Below are positions 24,431-36,285 of a stretch of 64,000 nt of DNA, piece by piece. Position 1 is the first letter of the stretch; each line of letters starts with the position of its first letter. The DNA comes from Phlebiopsis flavidoalba (lineage: Eukaryota; Basidiomycota; Agaricomycetes; Polyporales; Phanerochaetaceae), in contig JAOCPU010000044.1 in the NCBI GenBank assembly GCA_035772785.1, forward strand, positions 242,001 through 306,000, written 5' to 3'. The notes below the pieces were generated by a model. That model had not been told where the DNA came from and ran no database searches. It saw only the letters and a program-made list of their open reading frames with translations. Both the position numbers and the translations under genes were made by a program.

Positions 24431-24737
24431 ATGCCTACGCCGGAAACAAGGTTTGTGAGACCCACCCACCTTCGCACGACCTATAGCACCCAGTTACAAC
24501 CTCTAGTCCACTCCCCGATAGTCGCTACCGTGGCTTGTTTGTTATTTCCGTATGTTCTCGTGTTTTTAAACGTCACCGATAGTCAGCGCACATGGGCAGA
24601 GTAAGATGCACGCAAAAAGTAGGGCACGATGAGCTCGTAGAGCGCCGTTGAGGAATACTGCTACCGCTGCATACTATCGTTTTGTGATTTTGTTTTTTTT
24701 TTTATGTTTTAAAAATACTAGATGATGGTGCTCATGT
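24431..24737. other. Short spacer between MYND copy C and X2
   Basis: No gene is seen. A tract of T at about 24688-24700 lies just before similarity to the X1 downstream flank begins. As MYND-C and X2 are convergent, this is expected to hold both 3' ends. Confidence 0.4.
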
Positions 24738-27700
24738 CGGTATAATAGATTACAGAATGAACAGATTACATGCCTTGCCGTACAAAATTGAGGGTGACGG
24801 TCGAGGAAGCTGTAGTATTGTCCATTTCCTACGCCAACCAACGCATGACAGGAAGAGAAAAGAGACAAATCTATCACGGGAGTCTGAGAGAGACTAGGTG
24901 AAAGAGACGGAGAAAGAACGCGACAAGCAACCGCACGAGCTCGTCAAGGAAGGAGTAGAGGCACAGAGCAAGGCCTTGAGCGTCGCAACCTTTGCCCTCT
25001 CTGCATCCTCTTGTACCTTCGTAAGCGACGGCGCAGCTTTGCGTTCTATGGGCGGTGTTCACGTCCAGATTCCACGTGCGCCTCGGACAACTTCGTGTTC
25101 CAGCCCATCCAAGGTGACTTGCAAAAGTGCGAAACGGTGTTCTCGGAGTTCTCGACTTGTGCGATCCTGTTGCGCGCATGCCCGGGGAGGAGCGTTGTCA
25201 CGAGGCTGTCATGAGCAGCGTCGCGCGCAGACTCGATGGGCCTCGACGCGGTTCGTTAGCTCTTCAAGACGCGCATCCTGAGCCGCGGGAAAAGCTCACG
25301 ATACTTGTCCTGAACACGCGACTCGTTTTCGCGGGAACGAAGAGCGTCGTCGTCATCCTTGAGGGCGTTGCGTGTCGGTGACGTGACGCTCGTTCTCACC
25401 CCGAAGACTCTCGAGCTGCCCATCTGGAACATCGTCATATTCACCTTCAGCTTGAGCTTGTACCCTGTGACCTGTTCTCTCTCCGCCGCAACTACGCCTC
25501 GTTTGCCGCCTTCCGGCTTTTGCGTCGGCAGCGAGTTTTAATGGCCTCGGTCCTTGGCCCATCGCTCCTCGGACTCCTTTCAACGCGCGTGTCGCGTGTT
25601 CGGCTGTCTAGCATGCTGGCGAGCATCGTCCTCTTGTCACTTCATGCAAGCGGCTATATTGCCGGAGCGGAAACAGGGGCGAAATGAATTGTGGTACATG
25701 GTTGTTCCCTCGTTTTGATTCTGCATCTTTATCGCCCATTTTGTTCTTTCTATAATAGGACTCGTTTTTTAACAAACCAATATTTAATTTCGAATCTAGC
25801 AACGTGTGTTGAAAGTCAGGACCTTTGGTCGACAGTTAAAAGGGCTTTGGAATAGGATTACACATTTTCCCGACGTTGGTCTGCCGCTGCGTGTCCACCG
25901 GCGCTGTAGAGTGGGCGCTCCCGTCGGTTCAGGTACTTAATCGGTTTCCTTTGTTCCAGCATCCTTTGTCCTTTCCGTGAATGAGTTTTGACTATGCCAC
26001 ACATTGGTCAAAGGATGGTAAAAGGCATGGAATAGGGCGTACCCTTGGACTGATACAAATAAGGAAAATAGAGATTGTATCAAAACTCGAAAAACTTTAC
26101 CCAAATTCCCCTTCCGTTTTTCTCCGTCCCAGTTATACTGCTAATTCAGCGGTGTGTGCTGGTCCAGTCTGGCCTCGTTCTCGTGAGATCGGCTGATGTC
26201 AGGCGCGTTGACCGTCGTATCCCCGAACCGTTGATCTTTGAGCGAACGCGTGCGGTGTTTGAGATAGGCGATGCAGGACGTACTTCTGCTTTAACTGTGG
26301 CTTTGAGCGGGCTGATGATCCGCATGTGGTCCTCGAGAAGTGTCATGGAGGGGCGCCGACCTGGGCCAAGCCGACACTGAACTTCTCGCTGAGCCTCAGC
26401 CACCATGAGTCGTTCTTCGCAGATCGATCGAGTTGGTGGCGGATGGCGAGCGAGGCACGAGCAGCATGTTGGCTGCAGTAAGGGTTCGCAATCTCGTCTT
26501 GTTGGGCTCGGACGAGCAGAAGCGAAGCGCTTGCTGCCGCGGGCGATGTGGTGCGGGCGCTGGCGTTACCCGAGAGGGGAGTGATGCGACGAGGCGTTGT
26601 ATCCCGCATGAGCGGATGGAGGGCAGTGTGGGGTTCGACAAGTTGGCTGCCTTATGACCGCACTGAACAGCGGCCGCCTACAGTGAGAGATTCCATCTTC
26701 GTGGCGCTTGTCGCTCGAGTTCGGCCAGAAGCCTTGCTTCTTCCGCTGGCGGTGTCAGGCGGCACGGAAGATGCTAGCTGCCTGAAGGCAGCTACGCGGA
26801 TACTCGCGGCTTCCTCTTCGGAGCCATGAATGAGCTGTTTCCTAAGCATATGGCTTTTGTCTAAGCATTCGATCTGGACTCAACCTGAGCGCCCAAGCTT
26901 ACCTTAGCTTGAACGACAACAGGCTCGGTAAAGTGATTGCGGCACGGCTTCATCACGGGACGGCGCTCGCCGAACCCCCCATCACTTCCGGAGCAGCACA
27001 CGCGATCATTCTTGAGCGGCGAGTTGTTGCTTGTGTCCCAAGCTCGCGACATATCAGCGCGCAAGAGGTCACAAGCTCTTCAGTTACAACGGGAACCTCC
27101 GCGGCCTCAATCTCGACAATTGTCGTTCACCCCTTCGACCTTGCACTGTGTAGTTTGTGAGACAAATGCATTGGTTCTGTGCCTCGCTACTCACCTTCAC
27201 TTCCTCAATCTGCTCTTGCAGACCAACAACCTGGCGACATCCTCCTCCTGGCTGTGCAGCGAAAGCGCGTTGCTTTGGAGTCGAATGAATCACGAAGGAC
27301 GTTTTATCTTCACAAAGAGGTTGTCGCGGAAGGCGCGAAGGGTTAGAAGCCTCAACGTTGACGAGCCGTGTCGTGTTGAACGTGGATAGCGTGGTGGTCA
27401 GCAGGTCGTCTTTGGCTATGTCTGCTCGCATGGGTGAGCTGGTCACACAGAAGCTTTGCTGGAGCATGCGAGACCCTGCGGAACAATGTAGATGGTATCC
27501 ACCTTGTGAAGAACGGGGTGACTTGCCATTGTGCGCTGTGGCATTGTCTCTCGCACTCTCCGCAAGCGAGGCGAGCATGTAATCGAAGCCCGCCACCTGT
27601 GTGTCCTGTTCCTGCAATCGCCAGACCCCACTCATCTCGAAGTCTCTCCAGTGATAAGCGAGCTCGTACTCCTCGTCACTGTCGGAGCCTTGCCGCGAGA

Positions 27701-28925
27701 CAGCCTCTGTAAATCAACAAAACCCATGAGCGTCATGCCGCTCGTAAAAATGAGAGTGCACTTACGCCTTACGAGCTCGGTAATCATAATGAGGTAGCAA
27801 GGACGCACAAGACGGCTTGAAGTCCCGTAAGGCTCGATGTATGTCCATGAGCGGATGACGGAGGTTCTTCGTCCATGAAGTTGTAAAGTCATAGTCGATG
27901 TTTCGCGCCGCCTATCAAAGAATCGACCTCAGGCAGTCAAAGGAAGGTGTTCCCGACGTCAAAGCAGTAGTAAACCCGTCGAAAGCCCCCCGCTTCCAAT
28001 GATGTGATGTTGGGAGGCTTCACGAAAGCAGCCTGAGCACGAAGCTCAGCCTCGAGTCCCGCAATCTTCATGAAGTCGCAAACGTGGTATGTTGGCCAGT
28101 ACGTGAACAGATATAAACTTGCTCGCGGCTAAGATGTAGGTGTTCGAGTTTTGTCGGGAGCCGTGAACTCGTAGGTGCCCGCGTCGTCGCCGTCGAGGGT
28201 GGGGTAGACGTACTTGGTGACGGCGAAGTCGGGCAGAGTGCTGGCGATGGCGCGCATACCGGAGTCGAAGAGAACGTTTTGACATCGAGGTTGGTGGCGA
28301 CGTTGAAAAGGGGGACGAAGATGGTGGTGACCCAGTAGAAGAGAAATTGGGATGAGCTGTACAGCTTGAGGCTGCATCTTGACGCAGGGGATGTGGGGGA
28401 AGCGGAAGAAGAGGGTAAAGACGGGCCAACCACAGGAGGGGTCGCAGTATATGGATCGAGAGGCTGACTGCTCGTCAGCCCCAGGCCAGCCAGCTTTGAG
28501 GTCAGATCCCAAGGTCCATCCTCAGTCAAAACTCAAATCTCTGTCCAGAAAACGTTAACCAGTCGCACCCTCAAGAGAGACATCAATTTACACACCAGCA
28601 AAAAGCGAGAATGAGCATCGCCCCGGTAGTAATTCACTCTATGCGACCCCCTCAGCACTCAATTCGCTCAAGACCGCATACACCCACTGTCCGCGCGTGT
28701 TGCGCAGTTTTCACGTTTTTTGTATTCATGACAGCGCTTTAGGTTCAACACCACCGGATCTAACCTGAAGACGTAGGATGAGCGAGGACGATCGATGCGC
28801 ACAACTCTACTGACCGGCATGCAAGTCGCGTTCAAAAGATGTGGAGGCGGCAAGCGCCTGCCCGACGCCTTCCCGATTGGGCCCATTCGGTGACGCCACA
28901 CATCAACTCATCCCGACTCTTTTCT
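24738..28925 (-). CDS. X2: second copy of the unrecognised hydrophobic/coiled-coil protein (5' truncated)
   Basis: Parallels X1 along about 4 kb. The first exon (LMCGVTEW, then a GTCAGT donor near 28810) lacks the MQDE start present in the other copies, because similarity stops at about 28925, next to MYND copy D. Conserved pieces include FLFYWVTTIFVPLFNVATNL (about 28330), TKYVYPTLDGDDAGTYEF (about 28200), MKIAGLEAELRAQA (about 28050), RQVVGLQEQIEEVK (about 27220) followed by a GTGAGT donor, and ESLRGENERHVTD (about 25400). Substitutions are spread over the copies and reading frames shift at different places. With its start missing, X2 may be inactive; the coiled-coil character is seen only as heptad-like pieces. 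Confidence 0.45.
24738..28925 (-). repeat. Large duplicated segment, copy 2 (X family)
   Basis: Counterpart of 8125-11816. It is about 0.5 kb longer through many small indels. The left end matches around TAATA..TACAGA (8130 and 24742); the right end is the truncated first exon at 28925. A third, partial copy lies at 63621-64000 in the opposite orientation. Confidence 0.75.
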
Positions 28926-29179
28926 TTCTATGGTGTGGCTGACACAATTTCTTACATTACCATCCTTTGCTCGCTGCCGCTTCCCGACAACACTACCGCG
29001 GTGGGGTGGTGTGTCACATACTGGGACGTGACCCTTGCTGTGACAGGCAGATTGACCTGCCGGCGTCTGAGTTTGCACGTGGCGTGATGGATCCTTGCTT
29101 TTTCCATGTCCAACGCTGGACCATACAGTGCAATGCGACATGCTTGATAGCTTTTTCCTACCCCAAGCACACTTCTGTG

Positions 29180-31017
29180 ATGCATCCCTCTATCCTAGAG
29201 GCCTGGCTTGAAGACCCCTCTCGCTGGGCCCAGCTTTGTCAGGAAGCTGGGAGACGATACGTTTTGCACACAGACGAGCATCGCAGCTTACTATTCAGAT
29301 TTCTTGAGAGGACCGAATTGCATGTCAATCGGCGGAATCTACAGAACTCAGGACTCATCTATGGGACACTGGGCTTGCAGCTGCTGTGACTAAACTCATC
29401 CTTGCAAATGACGTCTGTGGCTACTCAAAGCTTGAACTGGGACGAATCAACTCGGATTCAGAAATTTCGGTGTGTCGAGTCCTCATCTATTCATGACCCT
29501 GTCATCCTGAGCTCCTTAGTCTCGCATGGTATGGCTGCTTCTCATGCTGCAGAATTGCCTGAAGTTATTGCTCTCTGAGCGCCGCGTCTCTCGGGGTCCG
29601 CCCATGGAGCTCCTTCAAGTAGTTCGTACAGATCTTCCACGGCTATGGAGAAACTTATGGGACGCACGAATGGATATATTCCACCTGGGAAGAAGCTCAG
29701 TACACGATAAAGCATCGCTCAACCTGCTCGGATTGCATGGGACCATGATGCAAGTCATCTCACAAGCGGCAGACGTTCTGAAGGCACATCGGTACGTAAC
29801 AGCCCAGATATTCGGCTGAGACCATTTCATCATTAGCTGTAGGTCCCAAGAATCTCCGCCTGAAGAGTTTATCACGCCTCAGCTCAGGCTTACCACCCTC
29901 ATCTGGGCCCTCTGCAATGACAAAAGTGCACGGGAGACAAGCTTTATCATGATGTACACCGCTTTGACGAACGCGCAAGGCAGGATGATCTTTCCGGATG
30001 TACTGCCTGAAGAATCCCTCGCTCCGCCCGGCTCCGCGATCGTACGGCGAGCTTTCATTCGGGACCTTCGGGATGTTAAATTGATCAACATTGAACTCAC
30101 AACGGTCATGCAAATAATCAAGTATTGTTGGCCGACCATTGAAACCATCCAGTTTAACCTAGAAGACAACCTGGATAGGGAGTTCCTGTGGAGTATCTCG
30201 GCAGCCTCTCGACGAAGTCTTTGTTGCGGAGATCCACCAACCGAAATTGAGGCCCTCACACTGTACAAACTGCGCAGCTGTCCTCATTTCGTATGTAGCA
30301 CATTCTCGGTGCCCTCTTGCTATTTACGCTTATTTTGTCTACCAGAAAGGTATTCGTGGACATACACCTCAATCCAAACGAAACGCATGGCCATTTCCCA
30401 GAGGTCCAAGTTTATGCGGTGGTAGGGTTGGTGTCCAGACTCCTCATAACCACTATGCAAGAAGACGAGAATTTTGCATCCCGTGAGTAAAATGTTTTGT
30501 ATTATCGATGAACGTCTGACTAGCTACTCACGTTCGCGTCAGATTACATTTCTCTGATCAATGGGTCCCGTGAAGTATTGCAATACTACAACGGCGTCAG
30601 GCCGCAACGATCGAGTCGCTTGCTACATATTCGCCGGCTCGCTCACCGTCTATGGCAAAAAAAAGTCCGTCAAGGAGTTACCTCCCTTATGGCTATCCAA
30701 AAACTCTCGGATTAACCCCCGAGACCGTCTTCGAGTAGCCAGTTCCTGGACAGACTTTGGTGATGTTCTCACTCTCGATAACTCAGACCTGAGACAGGCA
30801 CATTTCTCTACGAGTCGCTGGAGAGGTGTCGATGGGAAGATTGCCTTTGTAGCATATGGCACCCGCCCCACCTCCTCAAAGTCTGTACCCGGTGCCGACT
30901 GGTGGCGTACTGCAACAAACGCTGTCAAACAGGTAACTCGTCTAGAGATGGAAATGGAAGAAGAGATTCATTGGGCACTCTAGTGACTGGGAGCGACACA
31001 AACTCGAGTGCTCTTGA
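29180..31017 (+). CDS. MYND-type zinc-finger protein, copy D
   Basis: Fourth family member. The ATG at 29180 opens MHPSILEAWLEDPSRWAQLC; the 5' exons seen in A and B were not found upstream, so the N-terminus may be shortened or diverged. Then follow LILANDVCGYSKLEL (about 29400), MLQNCLKLLLSERRVSRG (about 29545) with a GTACGT donor at about 29792, and SFIMMYTALTNAQG (about 29943). The finger reads CLCSIWHPPHLLKVCTRC, then LVAYCNKRCQ (30840-30930), with all expected Cys and His. An intron (donor GTAACT near 30932, acceptor CTCTAG) leads to DWERHKLECS and TGA 31015-31017; one base is missing at this junction. Its 5' side abuts the truncated X2 head-to-head. Confidence 0.62.
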
Positions 31018-31577
31018 CGGCGCATCCGTTCGGGCAACGGCAGTGCGAAGTAATGCAAGGCATCCATCTATGCACTGTACAAGTCGAAATTCAGAATGTG
31101 AGGTACACCTAACACCCTACGAGGATCGAGCTGCTAACAAGTACACTTCCTCACTTTAAAGTCTCGCGAAACAAACGAAGAGTCTTCACTGTTCAACTCC
31201 GTTGTATATCTATCCTGATTTGCCGCAATCGTAGCAATCCCGTTCTTGGTTAGTAGAAGAGCTCAGTGTACTAGTAACTCGCAAGGATCACTGTACTATC
31301 ATGTTAGGACCAATACCGTTTGTGTTGTGTGGATCTTGCAGAAGTCGAGCGGTAAATCACGAGTCCTTGAAGCTTGGGGCTCTAAGCCAAGGTGCCTCAG
31401 CTTGCTAACTGTTGCTTTTGCTGAATAGGTTCGTATTTTGAGCATGTTTGCTGCTGTCATGCGCGCATATGCATGTAAATGATCGTGATCAAGTGGCGTC
31501 AAGCGTCTAGCAATCTGAAGGACGCGTATACATCTTTGACCACCACTCTCGTTCATATACACACGTCTGACCTTACT
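31018..31577. other. Spacer upstream of thymidylate kinase
   Basis: No protein-coding gene recognised. Around 31340-31400 a stretch looks weakly like a tRNA D-arm (GTCGAGCGGTAAATCA) but no T-arm follows. The thymidylate kinase promoter should lie in the last part. Confidence 0.4.
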
Positions 31578-32601
31578 ATGCCTCGCCGCGGTGCATTCAT
31601 TGTGATTGAGGGGCTTTGACAGGTCGGGCAAGAGCACTCAAGCCGCAACACTCCTGCGCCGGTTGCAGGATGCGCAAGTGTCGGCGAAGCTCATCAAGTT
31701 CCCTGGTCAGCTCCTTCGAGACCCCTTTCGAACTGTTGAACTCACTGTCTCTTTTTACGCGTTTCTTGATGATACAATGCTTTGGTATGCATGCTAGACA
31801 GGACGACGCCTATTGGCAAGATGATAGACTCGTACTTTGCGTTCCGAGAGCGAGCTAGATGATCATACAATTCACCTGCTCTTCTCGGCAAATCGCATGG
31901 GAGTTCGCGTAGGTCCCCTCGCTCAGGCGCACAACGCACAAATTTATTTACGCAAGCCTCACTAGATCATCCATCGAGAAATCCCCTACAGGCCGGAGAG
32001 TGGGGGGAAAAAAAAAAAACGGTCATATGCGACCGCTACGCGTTCTCGGGCCTCGCGTTCTCCGCGAGCAAGGGTCCGACCAGGCTCTCTCGGCTATCCA
32101 CTACTGGACTACGAATGGTGCAGAATCCAGAAGACGCAGGTCTGCCTGCCCCTGATGTCACGCTTTTCTTCGACGTGTCAGCCGAGTCGTCGCGCATATG
32201 TAAAAAGCGAGGGGGATATGGAAAAGAGCGGTACGAGAAGGAGGACGTGCAAAGGCGCGTACGAGACGTGTTCCTGAGGATAGCAGAGCAGGTTCAGGGC
32301 GGCGGTGGACGGTGGGAGGTCATCGATTGCAGACGAGACGGAGAAGGAGGTGGAGGAGGTTGTCTGGAAAACGGTACAAAATCTCGTCAAGGGCGTCGAA
32401 GAGCCATTAGAGAAGCTGTGGGACGACAAGCGAGAAGCAGGCACACGTCGAAGCATTGTACATGTAGATACTCCGTTAGGGGTAGTTTCTATAGCACGCA
32501 TGATCCTGCAAGAGGAATGGGATGATGAAAAGAGGGAGGCTGTTTTACATATTACACATCCAAGATATGACAGCGTTGTAAGAAGTATGCGTACAGAGTG
32601 A
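31578..32601 (+). CDS. CDC8: Thymidylate kinase (dTMP kinase)
   Basis: Phosphorylates dTMP to dTDP with ATP, essential for dTTP supply. The start MPRRGAFIVIEGL leads into the P-loop DRSGKST. Exon 1 ends at 31705, exon 2 is 31798-31908 (DRTTPIGKMIDSYL, LDDHTIHLLFSANR) and exon 3 begins at 31966 (SSIEKS). The signature CDRYAFSGLAFSASKG (about 32030) and the lid RGGYGKERYEKEDVQRRV (about 32210) are typical. Extra bases break the frame near 31616 (TTT), 31842 (TTT), 31897, in a G/A run near 32005-32020, and near 32330; without them the protein is continuous. The last part, DETEKEVEEVVWKTV to LEKLWDD, is the expected C-terminus; residues after it up to the TGA at 32599 may lie beyond the true stop. 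Convergent with UBC6. Confidence 0.85.
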
Positions 32602-32766
32602 CAGACGATAAGGGGGAAGACGCGTAACAAAAGAGCGTATGTGTTCATGACAACCCAATCCATCGTTATTCGAAGGAGTGTTGTGAGCCGACATGGCTAG
32701 GTCCAAACTTTACAATTCGTGCGAGCGTGTTTGTGTTCTTCCGAAATATAACCCCAATTTTCCCTT

Positions 32767-33963
32767 TCAACCAGAGGAGAGACGAGAAACGATGACCGCA
32801 AGCGCGAGGACAGCTGCCCACCGCCATTTCTCCAAATGAGCTGACGAAGCGAGGACTGTCCAGCTTGCAGCGCCTGGGTCGCTGCGCTGGAGCATTGGGT
32901 TCAGGAGGATCTGATGGGTCGTTATTTAATATAGGTGTTGCTGGGGCAGACGATGGGTACCCTCCAACCACAGGCATCAAGAGCGAAGGAGAAGTTGGGG
33001 AGGTTGGAGAGGTCGGAGAGGCTTCTGAAGCGTCGGAGTTGGTTCAGGAGCCTTCCCTCGTTCCATTCTGGCCCATGTTTTGGAAGATCGCGAGGAGCAG
33101 GAGTGCAGTACTGTATCTACCAGTTAGGCATGCAACGATTGATTTCAAGTTTTCACGCACATCGGGGAATGCCTCTCTGAATCTCCGCTGCTCCAAATTC
33201 CACGAGTGGCTTCGAGACGCATATTGCTGCGCGCTTCTCAGACGTCGCTTGTGTGTTACAGATCCCGTTGTCATCTCGTCGGACAACATGAACGACCAAA
33301 AGACCGGTAAGGCTAGATGAGTAGGCACGTTAGAACAGAGACGTGGATGATGCGGAGTTGCTTGCTCACATTGTGGCGACGCTCCAGGCTGGATTCCACT
33401 AGGCAAAAGTTTCAGAATGTCGCCCCGAGTGTAAAGGCGGGCAAAACATACCGTGCCTGGGGGGTGGAAATCGGACATTGGAGAAGCAAATCTTGCGGTC
33501 TGGCTGGAAGCGTCCTGATGGTGTCAACATCTGCCAGCAGGATAAGCGTCCACACAACCACGTAGGTAGGAAAGGTTCAGACATACCTTGATGCCTGGGG
33601 GCTTGAAAGGGTACTCAGAAGGAAACAGCAAGACGCCATGGTATTCTCCTCCGGCAAACGGTGAGTCTGGAGGTCCGCGCTGCAGGCAAGGTGAGCGAGG
33701 CGGATGTGGGGTTAGCTGAGACATACGATAATGTAGTTCCCTGATGTGACCAGTGAGTGGCGTAGACAAGGCATTGTAGGAGATACTTACAGGTCAAAAT
33801 GTTCTTTTCGTCTGGTACTGCCCATACGAACGGCGGTGGCTCGCGCTGCATGACAACATACTCTTTGTTCAACTGTTCCCACACGGCGAGTACATCAGAC
33901 ATCCCGGTTTCTCGCAAGCGCTCATGGGGCACGCACCCTCTTATGAGCTGCCTTTGAGGCCAT
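32767..33963 (-). CDS. UBC6: Tail-anchored ubiquitin-conjugating enzyme E2, UBC6/UBE2J type
   Basis: E2 of ER-associated degradation, anchored in the ER membrane by its C-terminus. Exon 1 is MASKAAHKR from the ATG at 33963, followed by an intron with a GTGCGT donor. Exon 2 reads [20 protein letters not shown]. Next exons give [20 protein letters not shown] and [15 protein letters not shown], with the catalytic Cys in KICFS, then MSDFHP and [14 protein letters not shown] and [12 protein letters not shown] follow, a Ubc6 hallmark replacing the HPN motif of other E2s. After a Ser/Pro-rich linker the tail is [17 protein letters not shown] and a stop at 32767-32769, which fits a tail anchor with a few lumenal residues. 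Frame changes occur at FHPP and in LTGLL. Divergent from CWC27. Confidence 0.88.
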
Positions 33964-34162
33964 TTCCGACGATGTGCAGAGCAAGAGGGGAAAGAGATTG
34001 TCGACGATGGTCCGGTGGTATACGGTGGAGAGTGGGTATCAGTCAGAGCCGAGATGCTACCGACCAGCTCGGCGCACACGTGGAGCTCGCGTGGCACAGC
34101 TGCGCCTCGGCGATGCCAAGCGCGCTCCTTCGCCGTCATTCCGAACTCAAACTAAGGCAGTC
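33964..34162. promoter_or_regulatory. Shared divergent promoter of UBC6 and CWC27
   Basis: Only about 200 bases separate the two start codons on opposite strands, so both promoters must overlap here. No clear TATA box was seen. Function is inferred from position alone. Confidence 0.45.
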
Positions 34163-36285
34163 ATGTCTCTTCCAACGCGGGGGCGAGTAATTATTGACAC
34201 CTCCGCTGGAGAGAAATCGACATTGAGCTTTGGTCAAATTGGTGCGTGGCAGAAAGATTTACTAGCTTACGGCGTTGCCCATATTCGTTGATAGGAAACA
34301 CCGAAAACATGTCGCAACTTTATTCAGCTGGCCATGGAAGGTGTGTCCAGCCTTATTTCGCGTTGTCAGTTTCTTATAGGCTTCTTTAGGCTACTATGAT
34401 AACGTCATATTTCACTCGGTATGCTCCATGGTGTCACCAATTTGCTGTACAGGGCCTGATAACTCCGCAGAATAGTCTCCACACAACTTCCTCGTCCAGA
34501 CAGGAGACAAGACAGGGTACTGGTGGTGGAGGAGAGTCAATATACGGAGGTATGTCCTCCACTCAAACCCCCTTTGACTGTGCAATGACCTATTGCTCCT
34601 ACTACAGAGCCGTTCGAAGATGAAATACACCCACGCCTGCGCTTTGTTCATCGTGGACTAGTCGCAATGGCCAACAATGGAAAGAAGAACTCCAACGATT
34701 CTCAGTTCTTCATTACACTTGGTAAGCAAATCACACCTGAAATGGTCCAAGCGGACTCTTTAAAGCGACCAATGCTTGCAGACAGAGCTGATGAGCTTCA
34801 TGGGAAAGCATACCTATTTGGAAGAATCATTGGTGAACGATCTACAGTGAGCCCAAACTCCTCGGAATTAAACCTCGCTGTGTTTAACGCAATGCATCTC
34901 AGATGTCGTGAGAATTGGAGAAAAGAGATGGGAACTCCCTTCCACCTTTCCCCCTCCCACCGAGGCTCCTCCACCATGGCTGTGAGCCCGTAATATGGTA
35001 ATCTTCATGGAAGCGGACTTTCTAACTTGCTAGAGGTTGACGCGAATTGCAGATGAGCGACCCCGATATAGTATGAAACACCACTCCCCCAACCCATGTG
35101 ATTCTTCCCAGTGTTCACAACTATTTTCAGCCCACCGAAGATCAAAACTATCCGAATCATCGACAATCCTTTCCCAGACATCATTCCTCGTATCACGGCG
35201 GAGGAGAAACGTGCACAACAACTCCCGTGCCAGGAGAACAGGCCTCTTCGTGAACGAGAAGAGGAGCAGCGACGAAGGGGTGCGAAGAAGTAAGTACCAC
35301 AGTCTTATCAGAACCTCTTTGGTTAACGTTTCCTTTTAGAGATGTGAAGGCTCTTGAGTTTTGGGGTTGATGAAGGAGAAGCGGAAGAACCTAGTAGTGT
35401 TCAAGAAGAAAACACCATTGTTCGTCCAGATTGTGCTGTCCCCCCGCGGGCCAGAGCCCCGCTGCTGTTCCCAATCTGAACCTCTTGTAAGTGCTCACCG
35501 TAGACAACGCCAAATCCGCCTTCGACTACTATTCCCTGTGGCTCCCACGGAGAAGCGATCAAAAGCGAGGGAAACTTCAGCTGCACTGCCGGAAACGGAC
35601 AAGGCTCCCAAGTCACGCAAGGGTGATGATACGGACACATCACGAAGATCAGAGAGAGACATGCCCAAGAAAAGGCAGGTCAGAGGTAATGACATACGAT
35701 CCTCTCTCTGCATGTGCCCGTGACTGACTGGCGTGCCCGCCCCAGCACCGCGCGAACAGACCGAAATCGAGAAGATGGAGGCCGAGATCCGCAAGCTGGC
35801 GCGCAGTAGGCCGCGGCGAGGGACAGCGACGAGGAGCCCGCGAAGAGAAGAAGCCATCAAAAAGTCGCTGCTGGAGGCGGAGATGGCGCGGTACGCGGGC
35901 GCGCGTGGTGTGCACAGAAGACCAAGGACGGCAAGCGCCGTGCGCGACGAGGGCGATGTGCTTGCCGCGTTGAGCACGTTCCGCTCGAAGCTGAAGAGCA
36001 CCGCGCTTGACGAGGCTGACGAGCACCGCGCCCGCGGACGCTGACGCAGCTGGCCCCCTACGGGCGAGGAGGATCCGGGTATGGAGGTACGATGACGACA
36101 CGGGCTTCCTGGGTCATGCGCTGCACTTCTGCCCAAGGACAATGCGGAGTGAGGTGCTCAAGGCGGAGCGTGACTACGAGGTCATCGATCCTCGGGAGCG
36201 GGGTGCGCGTGCGAGGGAGGAGGAGAGGGAGAACGCAGAGCACTCAAGCCGAGAGATGGAGGACGCGGCTGCGAGGAGGTTCTGA
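34163..36285 (+). CDS. CWC27: Spliceosome-associated cyclophilin-type peptidyl-prolyl isomerase, CWC27
   Basis: A component of activated spliceosomes; the cyclophilin domain is N-terminal. MSLPTRGRVIIDTSAGE starts at 34163. After short introns come TPKTCRNFIQLAMEG, YYDNVIFH, FLVQTGDKTGTGGGGESIYG and EPFEDEIHPRLRFVHRG. Then LVAMANNGKKNSNDSQFFIT and DRADELHGK complete the fold. PPKIKTIRIIDNPFPDIIPR and ITAEEKRAQQ are typical of CWC27 after the domain. Charged linkers follow, then YAGARGV, FRSKLKSTALD, DDDTGFLGHALHF and YEVIDPRERGARAREEERE near the C-terminus, ending at TGA 36283-36285. About eight exons are visible. One- or two-base extras occur at GEK/GEI (about 34215), near 34500 and 34515, near 35052 and elsewhere. 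Confidence 0.87.

Noticed and set aside
31335..31410. tRNA-like stretch upstream of thymidylate kinase
   Set aside because: A D-arm-like GTCGAGCGG and a CTTGG/CCAAG hairpin are present, but there is no T-arm or acceptor stem.
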